Of a stretch of DNA of 30,186 nucleotides, positions 5,787 to 13,654 are shown piece by piece (the first letter of the stretch is position 1; the number at the start of each line of letters is the position of its first letter). The position numbers were made by a program, and so were the translations under genes. The notes below the pieces were generated by a model. The model saw nothing but the letters and a program-made list of their open reading frames with translations. It had not been told where the DNA came from and did not search any database. This DNA comes from a virus. The DNA lies in IMG/VR virus record IMGVR_UViG_3300050019_000036, positions 1 to 30,186 of that record; one strand, written 5' to 3'.

Positions 5787-6172
5787 TGCACGGCACGATT
5801 ACGAAAGAACAGTGATAGCCAGCGTTGCTTGAATGTCTGTTTTGGGGCGATTACGGCTGGCGCAACAACCACTGGCGGGACAACCGTGACAATTGGCGCA
5901 ACGACAACAGCGGGCTTAGCGACAACATGCGGTTGTCGTACTGGGCGTTCGCGAAAGAACTTGCGAAGCAAGCGGCGCTTTAACGTCTGCTTGGCAATTG
6001 GAGCGGGCGCAACGGGCGCAGCGACAATAGCAGGCTTCGCAACAACGGCAGAGGCCGGGACCTTCGTAATCTGATGGTACGGCACTGCCGCAGTATGTTC
6101 TGCTTGCGGAGCATGAGCGCAGGCGCCTAGCAGCAACGCAACCACGCTAATGCTTGATAATACTCGCAACAT
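5783..6172 (-). CDS. Basic Ala/Pro/Val-rich lipoprotein with twin repeats
   Basis: Residues 1-18 form a lipoprotein signal (VVALLLGAC, lipobox L-G-A-C). The mature protein is Ala/Val/Pro-rich and contains two copies of a basic amphipathic motif: KQTLKRRLLRKFFRERPVR and KQTFKQRWLSLFFRNRAVQ, the second at the extreme C-terminus, each preceded by a VVAPxxxAP-type linker. The architecture (outer-membrane lipoprotein, Pro-rich linker, basic helices) recalls outer-membrane spanins, but it is longer than Rz1. The gene starts 26 bases inside the preceding holin-like gene and is coupled to the coiled-coil gene. Confidence 0.7.
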   Translation of the reverse strand: MLRVLSSISVVALLLGACAHAPQAEHTAAVPYHQITKVPASAVVAKPAIVAAPVAPAPIAKQTLKRRLLRKFFRERPVRQPHVVAKPAVVVAPIVTVVPPVVVAPAVIAPKQTFKQRWLSLFFRNRAVQ

Positions 6173-6548
6173 TCTGAAACATCCTTTTCCCGTAATACCA
6201 TGAGATAATTAGGCCGACCCAGACACCAACGGCGCCTCCGATTGGAGCAGTTGAACCGTCTGTTAACGAGCCAAGCACCTTGTCCCAGATGATGACCTTC
6301 GCCATGTAAATCAGGACGATGTAGAATCCGAGTTTTTCAGGTTCTAGCGGATGCCCCACTTCGGCAATCTTGAGCTGCGTGGCCGCCTGAATTTCGGCAG
6401 TCTGTGCGGCGATCTCCTGGCCGGCGAGCGTAGCGGCGGTCATGTTATCGGTTGTGGTGGCCGTGAGATGGGCTTGATACGCACCGAGCATTGCCTTGGC
6501 GATGGGGCCGCCAAGCCACTTGAAGAGCATTGATGCGAAAGCTAACAT
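6147..6548 (-). CDS. Holin-like membrane protein, 133 aa
   Basis: An amphipathic N-terminal helix (FKWLGGPIAKAMLGAYQAHL) and an Ala/Thr-rich helical linker precede two hydrophobic segments at about residues 74-93 (FYIVLIYMAKVIIW) and 103-119 (GAVGVWVGLIISWYYG), followed by a basic tail. Together with the neighbouring 76-aa gene and the endolysin this fits a holin or holin partner. The layout resembles gene-transfer-agent and alphaproteobacterial phage holins, but I cannot name the family. Start overlaps the upstream stop as TGATG. Confidence 0.68.
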   Translation of the reverse strand: MLAFASMLFKWLGGPIAKAMLGAYQAHLTATTTDNMTAATLAGQEIAAQTAEIQAATQLKIAEVGHPLEPEKLGFYIVLIYMAKVIIWDKVLGSLTDGSTAPIGGAVGVWVGLIISWYYGKRMFQNVASIIKH

Positions 6549-6778
6549 CAGCCAGCCGCCTTTGATCCAACCGGCCCCGTGGTGACGATGCGCAAGATCA
6601 CGCCGAGCACAGCGTTGCAGACAATAAAGACCGCAACGTATTTTGCCGGGATCACGGGCGTTACATCGACCGTTGAAAATTGCGTGTAGACGTAAAGCGC
6701 ACCGGCCGGAAGGCCAACTACTGCGTTGGCTATGATGGTTTTATAGCCCTTGAGGCGAATTCGGAGCGCGGCGAACAT
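6548..6778 (-). CDS. Small two-segment holin-like protein, 76 aa
   Basis: Two hydrophobic segments, about residues 14-33 (TIIANAVVGLPAGALYVYTQ) and 46-64 (KYVAVFIVCNAVLGVILRI), with a basic N-terminus (RIRLKGYK), fit a class II-like holin or small phage membrane protein. Ribosome site AGGA lies 8 bases before the ATG. It is followed without gap by the 133-aa membrane protein. It is the best canonical holin candidate for release of the cytoplasmic GH24 endolysin encoded upstream. Confidence 0.68.
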   Translation of the reverse strand: MFAALRIRLKGYKTIIANAVVGLPAGALYVYTQFSTVDVTPVIPAKYVAVFIVCNAVLGVILRIVTTGPVGSKAAG

Positions 6779-6793
6779 TTCAATTTTCCTGAG

Positions 6794-7378
6794 TTAACGC
6801 GCCAGTAAGGCGCATACGGTTCGCGACGGCACGATCGTCATAAAATTAGAATTGCCAATCCCGCCGACGTTTATACCGACCACATAACCATAACGGTCAA
6901 TAGCGGGGCCTCCACTCATTCCGGGGCCAAGCGTTCCGTCAACAACATAGGCTTCTTTCCAATCTCCAACTTTAGCTATTTGCGATTTTGCTAAATGTCC
7001 CCAGCTAGTCAACAGATCAAGTGTGTACGGATTGCCTTCGAACGATAATAGTTCGCCTTGATCAAGATAACGACACGACAACGAACGCGACTTAACGTTT
7101 TTGAAATCGCTAATCCTCAACAATGCAACGTCGTAGATTTTGTTTGCCCACATTAATTCGGTATTGTGAACAATACCCTTGCTGTCCTTGATGCTGATAT
7201 GGGCTTCATCGTCAATCACATGGAAGGCTGTAAGAACTAAGCCGTTACCAATATGGACGCCAGAACCGTGGCCATCGCCTAAGTCGACGTATAGAGTCGA
7301 AGATGCTAGTTTGCTATGGTCGACGCATCCGCAAAGACATAGGCACAACATTGCTGCAGCAACTAACGACTTGCTCAT
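6794..7378 (-). CDS. Lipoprotein trypsin-like serine protease
   Basis: From the MSKSLV start the protein has a lipoprotein signal (AAAMLCLCLCGC, lipid-attachment Cys18) and a trypsin-like domain with the full triad: H53 in LTAFHV, D83 in YDVALL and S155 in GPGMSGGP. GSGVHIGNGLVLTAFHVID is the typical N-terminal beta-barrel entry, and VVGINVGG follows the serine. At 194 aa it is a single domain without PDZ. An in-frame ATG at 7402 would add eight residues; either start lacks a strong ribosome site. It should be anchored in an envelope membrane facing the periplasm. Phage-encoded lipoprotein proteases are uncommon; the target could be spanin-like partners, outer-membrane proteins or incoming phage proteins. 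Confidence 0.82.
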   Translation of the reverse strand: MSKSLVAAAMLCLCLCGCVDHSKLASSTLYVDLGDGHGSGVHIGNGLVLTAFHVIDDEAHISIKDSKGIVHNTELMWANKIYDVALLRISDFKNVKSRSLSCRYLDQGELLSFEGNPYTLDLLTSWGHLAKSQIAKVGDWKEAYVVDGTLGPGMSGGPAIDRYGYVVGINVGGIGNSNFMTIVPSRTVCALLAR

Positions 7379-7460
7379 GTGATAGGCCGCCCCACTCATC
7401 ATTTTGCAGCCACCAGCTAATTACGGTCAACACCGCCATACCGGCCGCCACGAATGTCAT
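7314..7460 (-). CDS. Possible overlapping 48-aa membrane ORF
   Basis: In another minus-strand frame an ATG at 7460 opens a 48-codon ORF with an N-terminal hydrophobic segment (VAAGMAVLTVISWWL), which bridges the gap after the 55-aa gene and overlaps the 5' end of the protease gene. Most of its remaining sequence lies within the protease signal region and may be fortuitous. Overlapping reading frames are normal for spanin pairs, so it is recorded with low confidence. Confidence 0.25.
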   Translation of the reverse strand: MTFVAAGMAVLTVISWWLQNDEWGGLSHEQVVSCCSNVVPMSLRMRRP

Positions 7461-7477
7461 CTCGCAATACAGAAAGA

Positions 7478-7645
7478 TCAGAGCTTCTTAGCTGCTACGG
7501 TGAGAGCTTCCGCCTGAGAATGAAGTTTTTGAGAGAGTGCATTGGCTCCGATGACAAGCTTCTGTATGGATGGTTTTAGAAACCACACCAGGGCTCCCCC
7601 AGCGATGAAAACAATGATGTCCCCTAAGAAAGTAAGAGCGAACAT
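7478..7645 (-). CDS. Small membrane protein after endolysin, 55 aa
   Basis: ATG at 7645 starts a 55-codon ORF four bases after the endolysin stop, with AAGGA inside the endolysin's last codons as ribosome site. The product has one hydrophobic segment (MFALTFLGDIIVFIAGGALV) followed by a basic amphipathic helix (KPSIQKLVIGANALSQKL). This is a typical small lysis-cassette membrane protein (holin, antiholin or pinholin-like); which one cannot be told. Confidence 0.65.
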   Translation of the reverse strand: MFALTFLGDIIVFIAGGALVWFLKPSIQKLVIGANALSQKLHSQAEALTVAAKKL

Positions 7646-7649
7646 GATG

Positions 7650-8300
7650 TTATATTCCTTTTGGTTTGAAGATTGAGAATACGGTATCCATAACAGACGC
7701 GATTATCGAACCATCCGATGGGATAGAAGGTGCTAACGGTTTGGGGATATCAGGAGGCGGCGGGTTTGGCGGCAGGATAACGACGGGAGGGCGCGTAGGA
7801 GCTTGTGGCATTGGACCGCCAGGGGCCGCAGCATGAGCACCAGCTAGTTTCATGGCTTGCGGTACTTGGCCAAAGAACATCAGTCGTTCGGCTTGCCGAC
7901 GCCGCGTAAGGCCATCCATCTGTCGCCCGCCCGCGTGGTCGTATTGCAGCAACGTGCTCATTGCTGCGATGTTATTTCCGGCGTTGATTTTGTCATCAAT
8001 AGATGACTTTCTGAGCGAGCCCGTGTTAAAGTCGAACGACACAAGAGCATCGAATTGGTTTTGCTTCATCGGAATTCTAACGCAATGCTCGACGTTCTTC
8101 TCTACGGCAGAAAGATCGTTCGCAAGGATGGCGTCACACTGTTCATTCGTGATGACCATGCCACGAGTGACTAAAGGAGGCCCGGCGGCAGAGGTGTGGC
8201 CATAGCCAATCGTCAGAACGCCCGTTCCGTCATCGTATGTTTTCAGGAACCTGCCTTCAAACGCCTCAATGAAGGCCCGTCCATCGGGTGATGTTTTCAT
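7650..8300 (-). CDS. GH24 lysozyme (endolysin)
   Basis: This 216-aa protein contains a T4-lysozyme-type muramidase domain with the catalytic set spaced as in T4: E15 (FEG), D24 (YDDG) and T30, followed by IGYGHT. Further conserved parts are QNQFDALVSFDFNTG and LTRRRQAERLMF. It should cleave the MurNAc-GlcNAc bond of peptidoglycan. There is no signal or SAR anchor at the N-terminus, so export would need a holin. Residues from about 165 are a Pro-rich linker (PPVVILPPNPPPPDIPKP) ending in a hydrophobic helix (SIIASVMDTVFSIFKPKG), unusual for GH24 endolysins. Start supported by GAGGA before ATG. Confidence 0.93.
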   Translation of the reverse strand: MKTSPDGRAFIEAFEGRFLKTYDDGTGVLTIGYGHTSAAGPPLVTRGMVITNEQCDAILANDLSAVEKNVEHCVRIPMKQNQFDALVSFDFNTGSLRKSSIDDKINAGNNIAAMSTLLQYDHAGGRQMDGLTRRRQAERLMFFGQVPQAMKLAGAHAAAPGGPMPQAPTRPPVVILPPNPPPPDIPKPLAPSIPSDGSIIASVMDTVFSIFKPKGI

Positions 8301-8339
8301 GCGATCCTCACAAATTCGCGATTGGCTGAACTGCGAACC

Positions 8340-10346
8340 TTATGCAATCTCAATGCAGCCGCAGACGACTAGTTCGGCACCGGCGCCAATGATCGACGTG
8401 TTATCGTATTTGGCTATGCTCATAAGATTAGCTGCCGCCGTGATAGAAACGTTGCATAAAAATCCATTGATCGAGAATTCTCGACCGCTTACACAGCAGT
8501 TATGCTTAGCGGTTAAACTCGCAGGAAGGGTTGCGATGATCGTACCCGATGCTGAGCCTACAGTCGTAATGTGGATATCAAGTTCAAAGGATAGCGATTT
8601 TCCAAAAAGCCGATAACTGCCCGTTGCGGTCGTTGTCGTAAATGTACCGGAACTGGCTGTGATGGTCGGGGTGTAGGTTTTCCAAACGCTGCTGTTCTGG
8701 GTCAATGTGCCGCCATCGGTGACGGTAGTGTCCCCTACCACGCTCGATGTATAGGACGGGTTATCGCCGATGACCGTCCGCGATGATCCGGAGCCGATCA
8801 CGATATGGGCTTGTGCATTTTCACGCAGCGTATTTTTATCAATCTGGGTGCCTACCGCAGTGCCTAGATTGATGTTCGGGATCGTTCCTGTTGTGCTATT
8901 GTTGGTAATACTGCAACCTGTAATGACACCGCCAACAACGCTGCCAATAGAACCGAGAAGATCAACCATGGAGCCGTGAGCATTTGCTCCTGGATTTTGC
9001 TCAAATTCACAATCGCGAATGATCGGAGTCAACGCGCAATCAACGACGATCATGCCGTCTTGATTTACGAAATTATTTCCTATCATCTTGAAGTTTGTAG
9101 CGCCCGCTACCTGATTGACGTAAATTCCCCGGTTTGGTCCATTGGTCGTGCCGAAAGCGTTTGCTCCGAACACGCATTTTTCAACCGTGATATTGTCAGC
9201 GACATAATCGAATTTCGAATTCATCAGCGTACATTTGCTAATGACAGAATCGATCATGGTATTGCCAGCAACTAATCCTTGGACAAGTAGCGAATGACCG
9301 TTCGCCATGTTGTCAATGAATACGTTTTCCATTTCGAAGAATTCGACGTATCCGTTGACGTTAATCGTACCATCAATATGGACGCCGTTGCGACCGTGCC
9401 CCGTATTGAAAACACCTAGAGCGGCAGTTACCGCGAGGTCTTTAAGTCTAAGCCCCGTTACGCGGTCGCTCATAGGAATATACAAGAAATCGCAAGTCGT
9501 CGGGACGCTGGCACCAATACGAAGGATAGAACCTTGCGGGTTAGTATAGACGCCGCCAACCTTTAGATTCCAGCCAACGCCTTGAATGGTAACGCTCTTG
9601 TTGGCGAAGTTAGAAAAATCCAGAATTCCTGCGCCGCCTGTTGCGGGGTCGGGAGAATTAAGCAGGAAATTACCAGCCGGGATGTTCAGCGTTCCACCGT
9701 ATGGCGTAGCAGCTAACGCCGTCCTAAACGCAGCCGCACTATCCGCAGCGCCTGTAGCGTCAGCTCCGTAGTCCATGACGTTGAAGGTGTCATTGAAGCG
9801 CGAACTGGCGGTACGGGCGGTTCCGCTGGCGGCAGTAAACGTAACGTCCGCAGCGTCCGGCTGCGTCAGATTCGGGACGCCGGACGTTGAGATAGTATTG
9901 ATCCATTTGTGCGAAACCGCAGCAATGGATTGCACTCCACCTAGCGTCGAGGCAGATGGTACGGGAAGCGCGGCGTCGAGCAAATTTCCGGAGGCGTCGA
10001 GTCCGGTCAGCATATGATTTGCTACTGCCGTTTTTTGGAATACACCTCCGAGTTTTGTCAGCGTTGGCGCAAGGGTTGCCACCGGCTTGAATCTCTTGCC
10101 GTCGAGAGAAACAATGCAGGTAACTCCGTCATCAGCGGTAGTGGTGTCGGTTGTATCTTGTATATAAGTGATGCCATTGGCTTTCACCGCGACAATCAAT
10201 TGTGCCGAGAGCGTAGTGTTACGAAGTTCTGTAAAATCAGCAAGCACCTGTGCGACGCGCGCCTTCGCCCACGCGACTAAATCGGCCTTCGCAACATTTG
10301 AAGTATTGGTAAGGCCGCCAATAAGTTCAATAGGATTTGCGGTCAC
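8340..10346 (-). CDS. Tailspike with pectate-lyase-like beta-helix
   Basis: The 668-aa protein starts with an adaptor-like region including an ITYIQDTTDTTTADDGV module (about 59-90) shared with the preceding fibre gene, then a STLGGVQSI ... TSGVPNLTQP linker, and from about residue 188 a right-handed beta-helix of the pectate-lyase superfamily (FNVMDYGADATGAADSAAAF, GGTLNIPAGNFLLN). The C-terminal domain from about 555 (TYTPTITASSGTFTTTT...) is likely a trimerisation or receptor-contact head. It probably binds and may cleave a surface polysaccharide. It overlaps the upstream fibre gene by 4 bases. Confidence 0.85.
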   Translation of the reverse strand: MTANPIELIGGLTNTSNVAKADLVAWAKARVAQVLADFTELRNTTLSAQLIVAVKANGITYIQDTTDTTTADDGVTCIVSLDGKRFKPVATLAPTLTKLGGVFQKTAVANHMLTGLDASGNLLDAALPVPSASTLGGVQSIAAVSHKWINTISTSGVPNLTQPDAADVTFTAASGTARTASSRFNDTFNVMDYGADATGAADSAAAFRTALAATPYGGTLNIPAGNFLLNSPDPATGGAGILDFSNFANKSVTIQGVGWNLKVGGVYTNPQGSILRIGASVPTTCDFLYIPMSDRVTGLRLKDLAVTAALGVFNTGHGRNGVHIDGTINVNGYVEFFEMENVFIDNMANGHSLLVQGLVAGNTMIDSVISKCTLMNSKFDYVADNITVEKCVFGANAFGTTNGPNRGIYVNQVAGATNFKMIGNNFVNQDGMIVVDCALTPIIRDCEFEQNPGANAHGSMVDLLGSIGSVVGGVITGCSITNNSTTGTIPNINLGTAVGTQIDKNTLRENAQAHIVIGSGSSRTVIGDNPSYTSSVVGDTTVTDGGTLTQNSSVWKTYTPTITASSGTFTTTTATGSYRLFGKSLSFELDIHITTVGSASGTIIATLPASLTAKHNCCVSGREFSINGFLCNVSITAAANLMSIAKYDNTSIIGAGAELVVCGCIEIA

Positions 10347-11617
10347 GAGGCATATTCCAAGACAGTAAGAGTGCTGCGATTGAACGAACTGGCACCGCTA
10401 GAAGAGGCATTATAAACTGACGATACGGCGTAGGTATGTGATGACGCGTCGTTGCTCACACAGGTAAACATGCAATTAACCGTCATCGCTAGAAACGTCG
10501 GACCGCCAATTATCTGCAGATAATCAACCGGAGTTGCTTCGCTATCGCGATAAAGTCCGAGAACAAAACTCTGACTCAATGCGCCTAATATAAGGTTCGC
10601 TTGATAATCAAACCGAAGTGGCACACTAGCGGCGCGCGCCGTGTACGTGACCGAATTGTTGTCAACGAAGCGATCTTTGTTAACCGGCGACGTTGTGGGA
10701 TTATAACTATAATTTCCGCCAGCACTTACGAGGGCGCCGTGTGCAGCAGCGACAAACGAACTGGCATGTCCGATCAAAGCGCCAATGGAAGATTGCCATG
10801 ACGTTCCGTTGAATTGAAAACTAGTGTTTAGCGCCTTGTCAAAAACTGCATCGCCCAGGACGGGGGTGATAATCGTGAACGAACCGGCCACCAGGCAGAT
10901 GGCCAGTTTACCAGTATTTCCAACCCATGCGCCGGTTGGAGAAGATCCAACGATGTAGGCGGTTGGTGTTGATGGAGATCCGGGCGGCGTATTGGTGGTC
11001 TGATTTTCAATCTTGATGACAAACGACGCATTGGCTCCAAGCACGGCGGTTATAGGAACGCTTCCAGCTGCCAACGTTTGCGTGCCGATTCCGGTGACCC
11101 AAGTGCCGCCGGCATTCTTGTGCCAGTAAGCATCTTGCGCCTCGTCATAAATGAAACGTCCGATGCCGAAATTTATAAATTCCCAACCGCGCTTTGTGAA
11201 GACGGTGATATAGTTGCTCTTGCCAGACCAAGCACCTGTTGCACCCGCTGCAATCCTGTAAGAATCACCGATAGTCGGTGATCCCGGCGGAGTCGAAGTC
11301 GTACCGTTCAGCACAGCAAATGCAAATACGTCTGAGCTGCTGCTTAGTTTATAGCGCCTACCTTCAAATGAAACCAGGCACGATACTCCATCGTTCGCCG
11401 TGGTGGTGTCGGTAGAGTCGTAATGAAATACCCTGCCAAGAAATAAGATATCAACGATCGATGCACCCGTTGACGGGTCTATCGCTACAAGATTCGTCAC
11501 CACGTCGGAGTCGGCTAGAACATATGGCATTCTAGCTACGGCGAGATTTCGCAATAGAGTTTTGCTTGCGCTGCCGGTAATCGGGAGTGCCGCAACAGCA
11601 TCATGGTTGGTTGACAT
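10343..11617 (-). CDS. Tail fibre with two DUF2793-like domains
   Basis: Two tandem DUF2793-like units are visible, about residues 97-175 (TPPGSPTIGDSYRIAAGATG AW) and 198-278 (TPPGSPSTPTAYIVGSSPTG AW). Before them, at about 62-91, is a module (FHYDSTDTTTANDGVSCLVS) shared with the spike gene downstream. The C-terminal part (from about 280) is beta-rich and Ser-rich. DUF2793 occurs in tail fibres of alphaproteobacterial phages. The gene lies between the J-like tip protein and the spike and probably connects or supplements them. Confidence 0.8.
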   Translation of the reverse strand: MSTNHDAVAALPITGSASKTLLRNLAVARMPYVLADSDVVTNLVAIDPSTGASIVDILFLGRVFHYDSTDTTTANDGVSCLVSFEGRRYKLSSSSDVFAFAVLNGTTSTPPGSPTIGDSYRIAAGATGAWSGKSNYITVFTKRGWEFINFGIGRFIYDEAQDAYWHKNAGGTWVTGIGTQTLAAGSVPITAVLGANASFVIKIENQTTNTPPGSPSTPTAYIVGSSPTGAWVGNTGKLAICLVAGSFTIITPVLGDAVFDKALNTSFQFNGTSWQSSIGALIGHASSFVAAAHGALVSAGGNYSYNPTTSPVNKDRFVDNNSVTYTARAASVPLRFDYQANLILGALSQSFVLGLYRDSEATPVDYLQIIGGPTFLAMTVNCMFTCVSNDASSHTYAVSSVYNASSSGASSFNRSTLTVLEYAS

Positions 11618-11626
11618 TTATTATTC

Positions 11627-13234
11627 TCAATTCAAATTGAGCGGAGCTAATGTGAACGCCTGCTCGTCAACCGCGGCGATATAGTCAGTTTCAATCGACG
11701 GATCATATTCGATTAGTGAAACATCAATAGAAGAAAAACTATCGGAGAAGCCCCAATTTGTGCAGATATATAATCCGTTAGCCTGTGCAAAAATAACGCT
11801 GTCAAATACGACTGCGCTGCCAACCAATTCGTCATTGCAATCTGCTAATAGAGCTACGTCACAACGAACTGAAATCTGCCGTCCTAAACGTGAATTCTCT
11901 AGAAACGCTTTCTGCAATCGTTGTGCCCGCCTATCATCCATTGTGAATGGAAGTTCTAATGTCGAGTCCAACAATTCTGCGTCGAGTATTTTCAAATCGT
12001 TACGCGCTAAGACAGGACCATCGGAAATCTGGTACTCACGATCTGCGGCAACAAACCTGACCTTCACTCTATTTGTCATATCTCGCTTGGGCTTTGCGGC
12101 ACGGTATTCAACCGCGCCGGTCAATAACCCATCGTGAATGGTAACGTTTGCTGTTAATGGAATTGAAGACGAAGGCCATACAGAGCCAGAGCTTTCTAAA
12201 ACGCGACCGCGATTTGCGGAAATCATCCCGGCAAGAACGTCGACCGGGGACTGATTGAGAGTCACCACGCCGTCAATGGTATGGCGCTTGATAAAGGTAC
12301 CGTCATTGCAAGCCATCAAGCCGTCGTCCCAATTGGCGGCGATGGCTACTTTTTTCCAGTCCATTCGGCTAGGAAGAATTCTTCCGCCGTATCTCTGAGT
12401 CAGATAGTGTGATTGAACCAACGTTGCATTGTTACTAAATGACCAAGTCGCTTCAGCCGCGGCGGTGGCTGCCGGATCCGAAGGATCATATTGGATAATG
12501 TGCGACGGATTCCTTGGATCGGGAATCGCGATTCCGTCGACAAGAAATAGCGGATTAGGGCGGGACGCCTGGCCCCACAGCGCAGTATATTCGGTGAAGT
12601 CCGCGCCGTAGTCATATCGGAGAACGACGGTTGCGATGCCTTGCTGGCGAAATTGGCTGTCAAGGTTTGTAAAGTTTCCAGCTAACATCGGGTCAATTGC
12701 TTGCGCGGTATCACCATTTCTAAATGAAACAGCTAACCGACCCGGAAAATTTGGTTGTCCAGAGATAGCAATCGGAAGCATAATGCCCGTTAACGGCCCA
12801 GCAAATGAAATTTCTTGAGTCCCGATCCACATTTTTTGAAATGCGGATATTTTCCTCGCGCAGATAAGGTATCCCTGATACAGATAAGGTGGTTTCACAG
12901 CTTCAAAGAATAAAGCCCCACCAACCTTTGCTGAACCGTAGATGATACGTTTCGACGGAATCGCTTGGCGTTCGTTGAGCGATATGGCCTGTGAGTTTAT
13001 CGTATTCGTTGGAGTGGCGAGCGCACCTGCTCCGGTTGAACTTCTCGTTAATGCAGAAATTGCGTAATTGACACCGACCGAGATGGCAACGCCAACCACA
13101 GCGCCACCGATAGCACCAGCTACGGCGGCAGATGCACCTACACTTTCTATCAATGCTGTTAGGCCAATGACTGCCGAAATTACCTCGTGATTCACCGCAC
13201 TCGTGTTAACAAATTTTGCCCTACCAAAAGACAT
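11627..13234 (-). CDS. Tail tip / host-specificity protein (J-like)
   Basis: This 535-aa protein begins with a short segment followed by a hydrophobic Gly/Ala-rich stretch (residues 20-60, AVAGAIGGAVVGVAISVGVN), then a domain typical of phage tail-tip proteins (AIPSKRIIYGSAKVGGALFF, and later LTQRYGGRILPSRMDWKKVA, IDGVVTLNQSPVDVLAGMIS). It occupies the lambda J position, directly after the K-like gene, with no spacing (TAA then ATG). At 535 aa it is much shorter than lambda J, so receptor binding is probably delegated to the fibre and spike encoded next. It should form the baseplate hub tip. Confidence 0.82.
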   Translation of the reverse strand: MSFGRAKFVNTSAVNHEVISAVIGLTALIESVGASAAVAGAIGGAVVGVAISVGVNYAISALTRSSTGAGALATPTNTINSQAISLNERQAIPSKRIIYGSAKVGGALFFEAVKPPYLYQGYLICARKISAFQKMWIGTQEISFAGPLTGIMLPIAISGQPNFPGRLAVSFRNGDTAQAIDPMLAGNFTNLDSQFRQQGIATVVLRYDYGADFTEYTALWGQASRPNPLFLVDGIAIPDPRNPSHIIQYDPSDPAATAAAEATWSFSNNATLVQSHYLTQRYGGRILPSRMDWKKVAIAANWDDGLMACNDGTFIKRHTIDGVVTLNQSPVDVLAGMISANRGRVLESSGSVWPSSSIPLTANVTIHDGLLTGAVEYRAAKPKRDMTNRVKVRFVAADREYQISDGPVLARNDLKILDAELLDSTLELPFTMDDRRAQRLQKAFLENSRLGRQISVRCDVALLADCNDELVGSAVVFDSVIFAQANGLYICTNWGFSDSFSSIDVSLIEYDPSIETDYIAAVDEQAFTLAPLNLN

Positions 13235-13654
13235 TTAAATTACCGACCACATGACACGCACTGCGCTGGATTGCAGAGCCGTCCAACCAAAATCATTGCG
13301 ACCAATGAACCAACCCGGCGCGCGACAAATTACCGTCGAAGGGACGCCGTTGATTTCTACTATTCCGATATCCCCGGACTGCTCGTCGCCTTCTTTGATG
13401 TGATGCCATCCGTATTTTCGTGATATGGCGCGGATAGCTGCAGGTAAACCGCCAGAGCCAAGAACACGTTTTGCACCAATGCGCGTTTTGTATCTTCCTC
13501 TGAATCGCTCAACCGGATCATACCCGAGGGCTTCTTTGAAGATGTCACCACACCACATTCCGCAATCGTCCATTCCCCACGTCAATTCAGCCGCAGATTC
13601 CATGCTCTTGGAAATAGACAAATACAACGCTTCTCGTTTTAAGTTTGAGTCCAT
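13235..13654 (-). CDS. K-like tail-tip protein (DUF6950/NlpC-like fold)
   Basis: Starting at MDSNLKREAL (139 aa; a longer frame begins at 13738 but would overlap the upstream gene by 100 bases), the sequence shows a Cys-containing helix start (MDDCGMWCGDIFKEALGYDP), FRGRYKT and GDIGIVEINGVP. This is the pattern of the NlpC/P60-derived DUF6950 proteins found between L-like and J-like genes. The Cys is kept, but no His follows the GDIGIV strand where a peptidase would have it, so hydrolysis is doubtful and a structural role is more likely. Confidence 0.75.
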   Translation of the reverse strand: MDSNLKREALYLSISKSMESAAELTWGMDDCGMWCGDIFKEALGYDPVERFRGRYKTRIGAKRVLGSGGLPAAIRAISRKYGWHHIKEGDEQSGDIGIVEINGVPSTVICRAPGWFIGRNDFGWTALQSSAVRVMWSVI

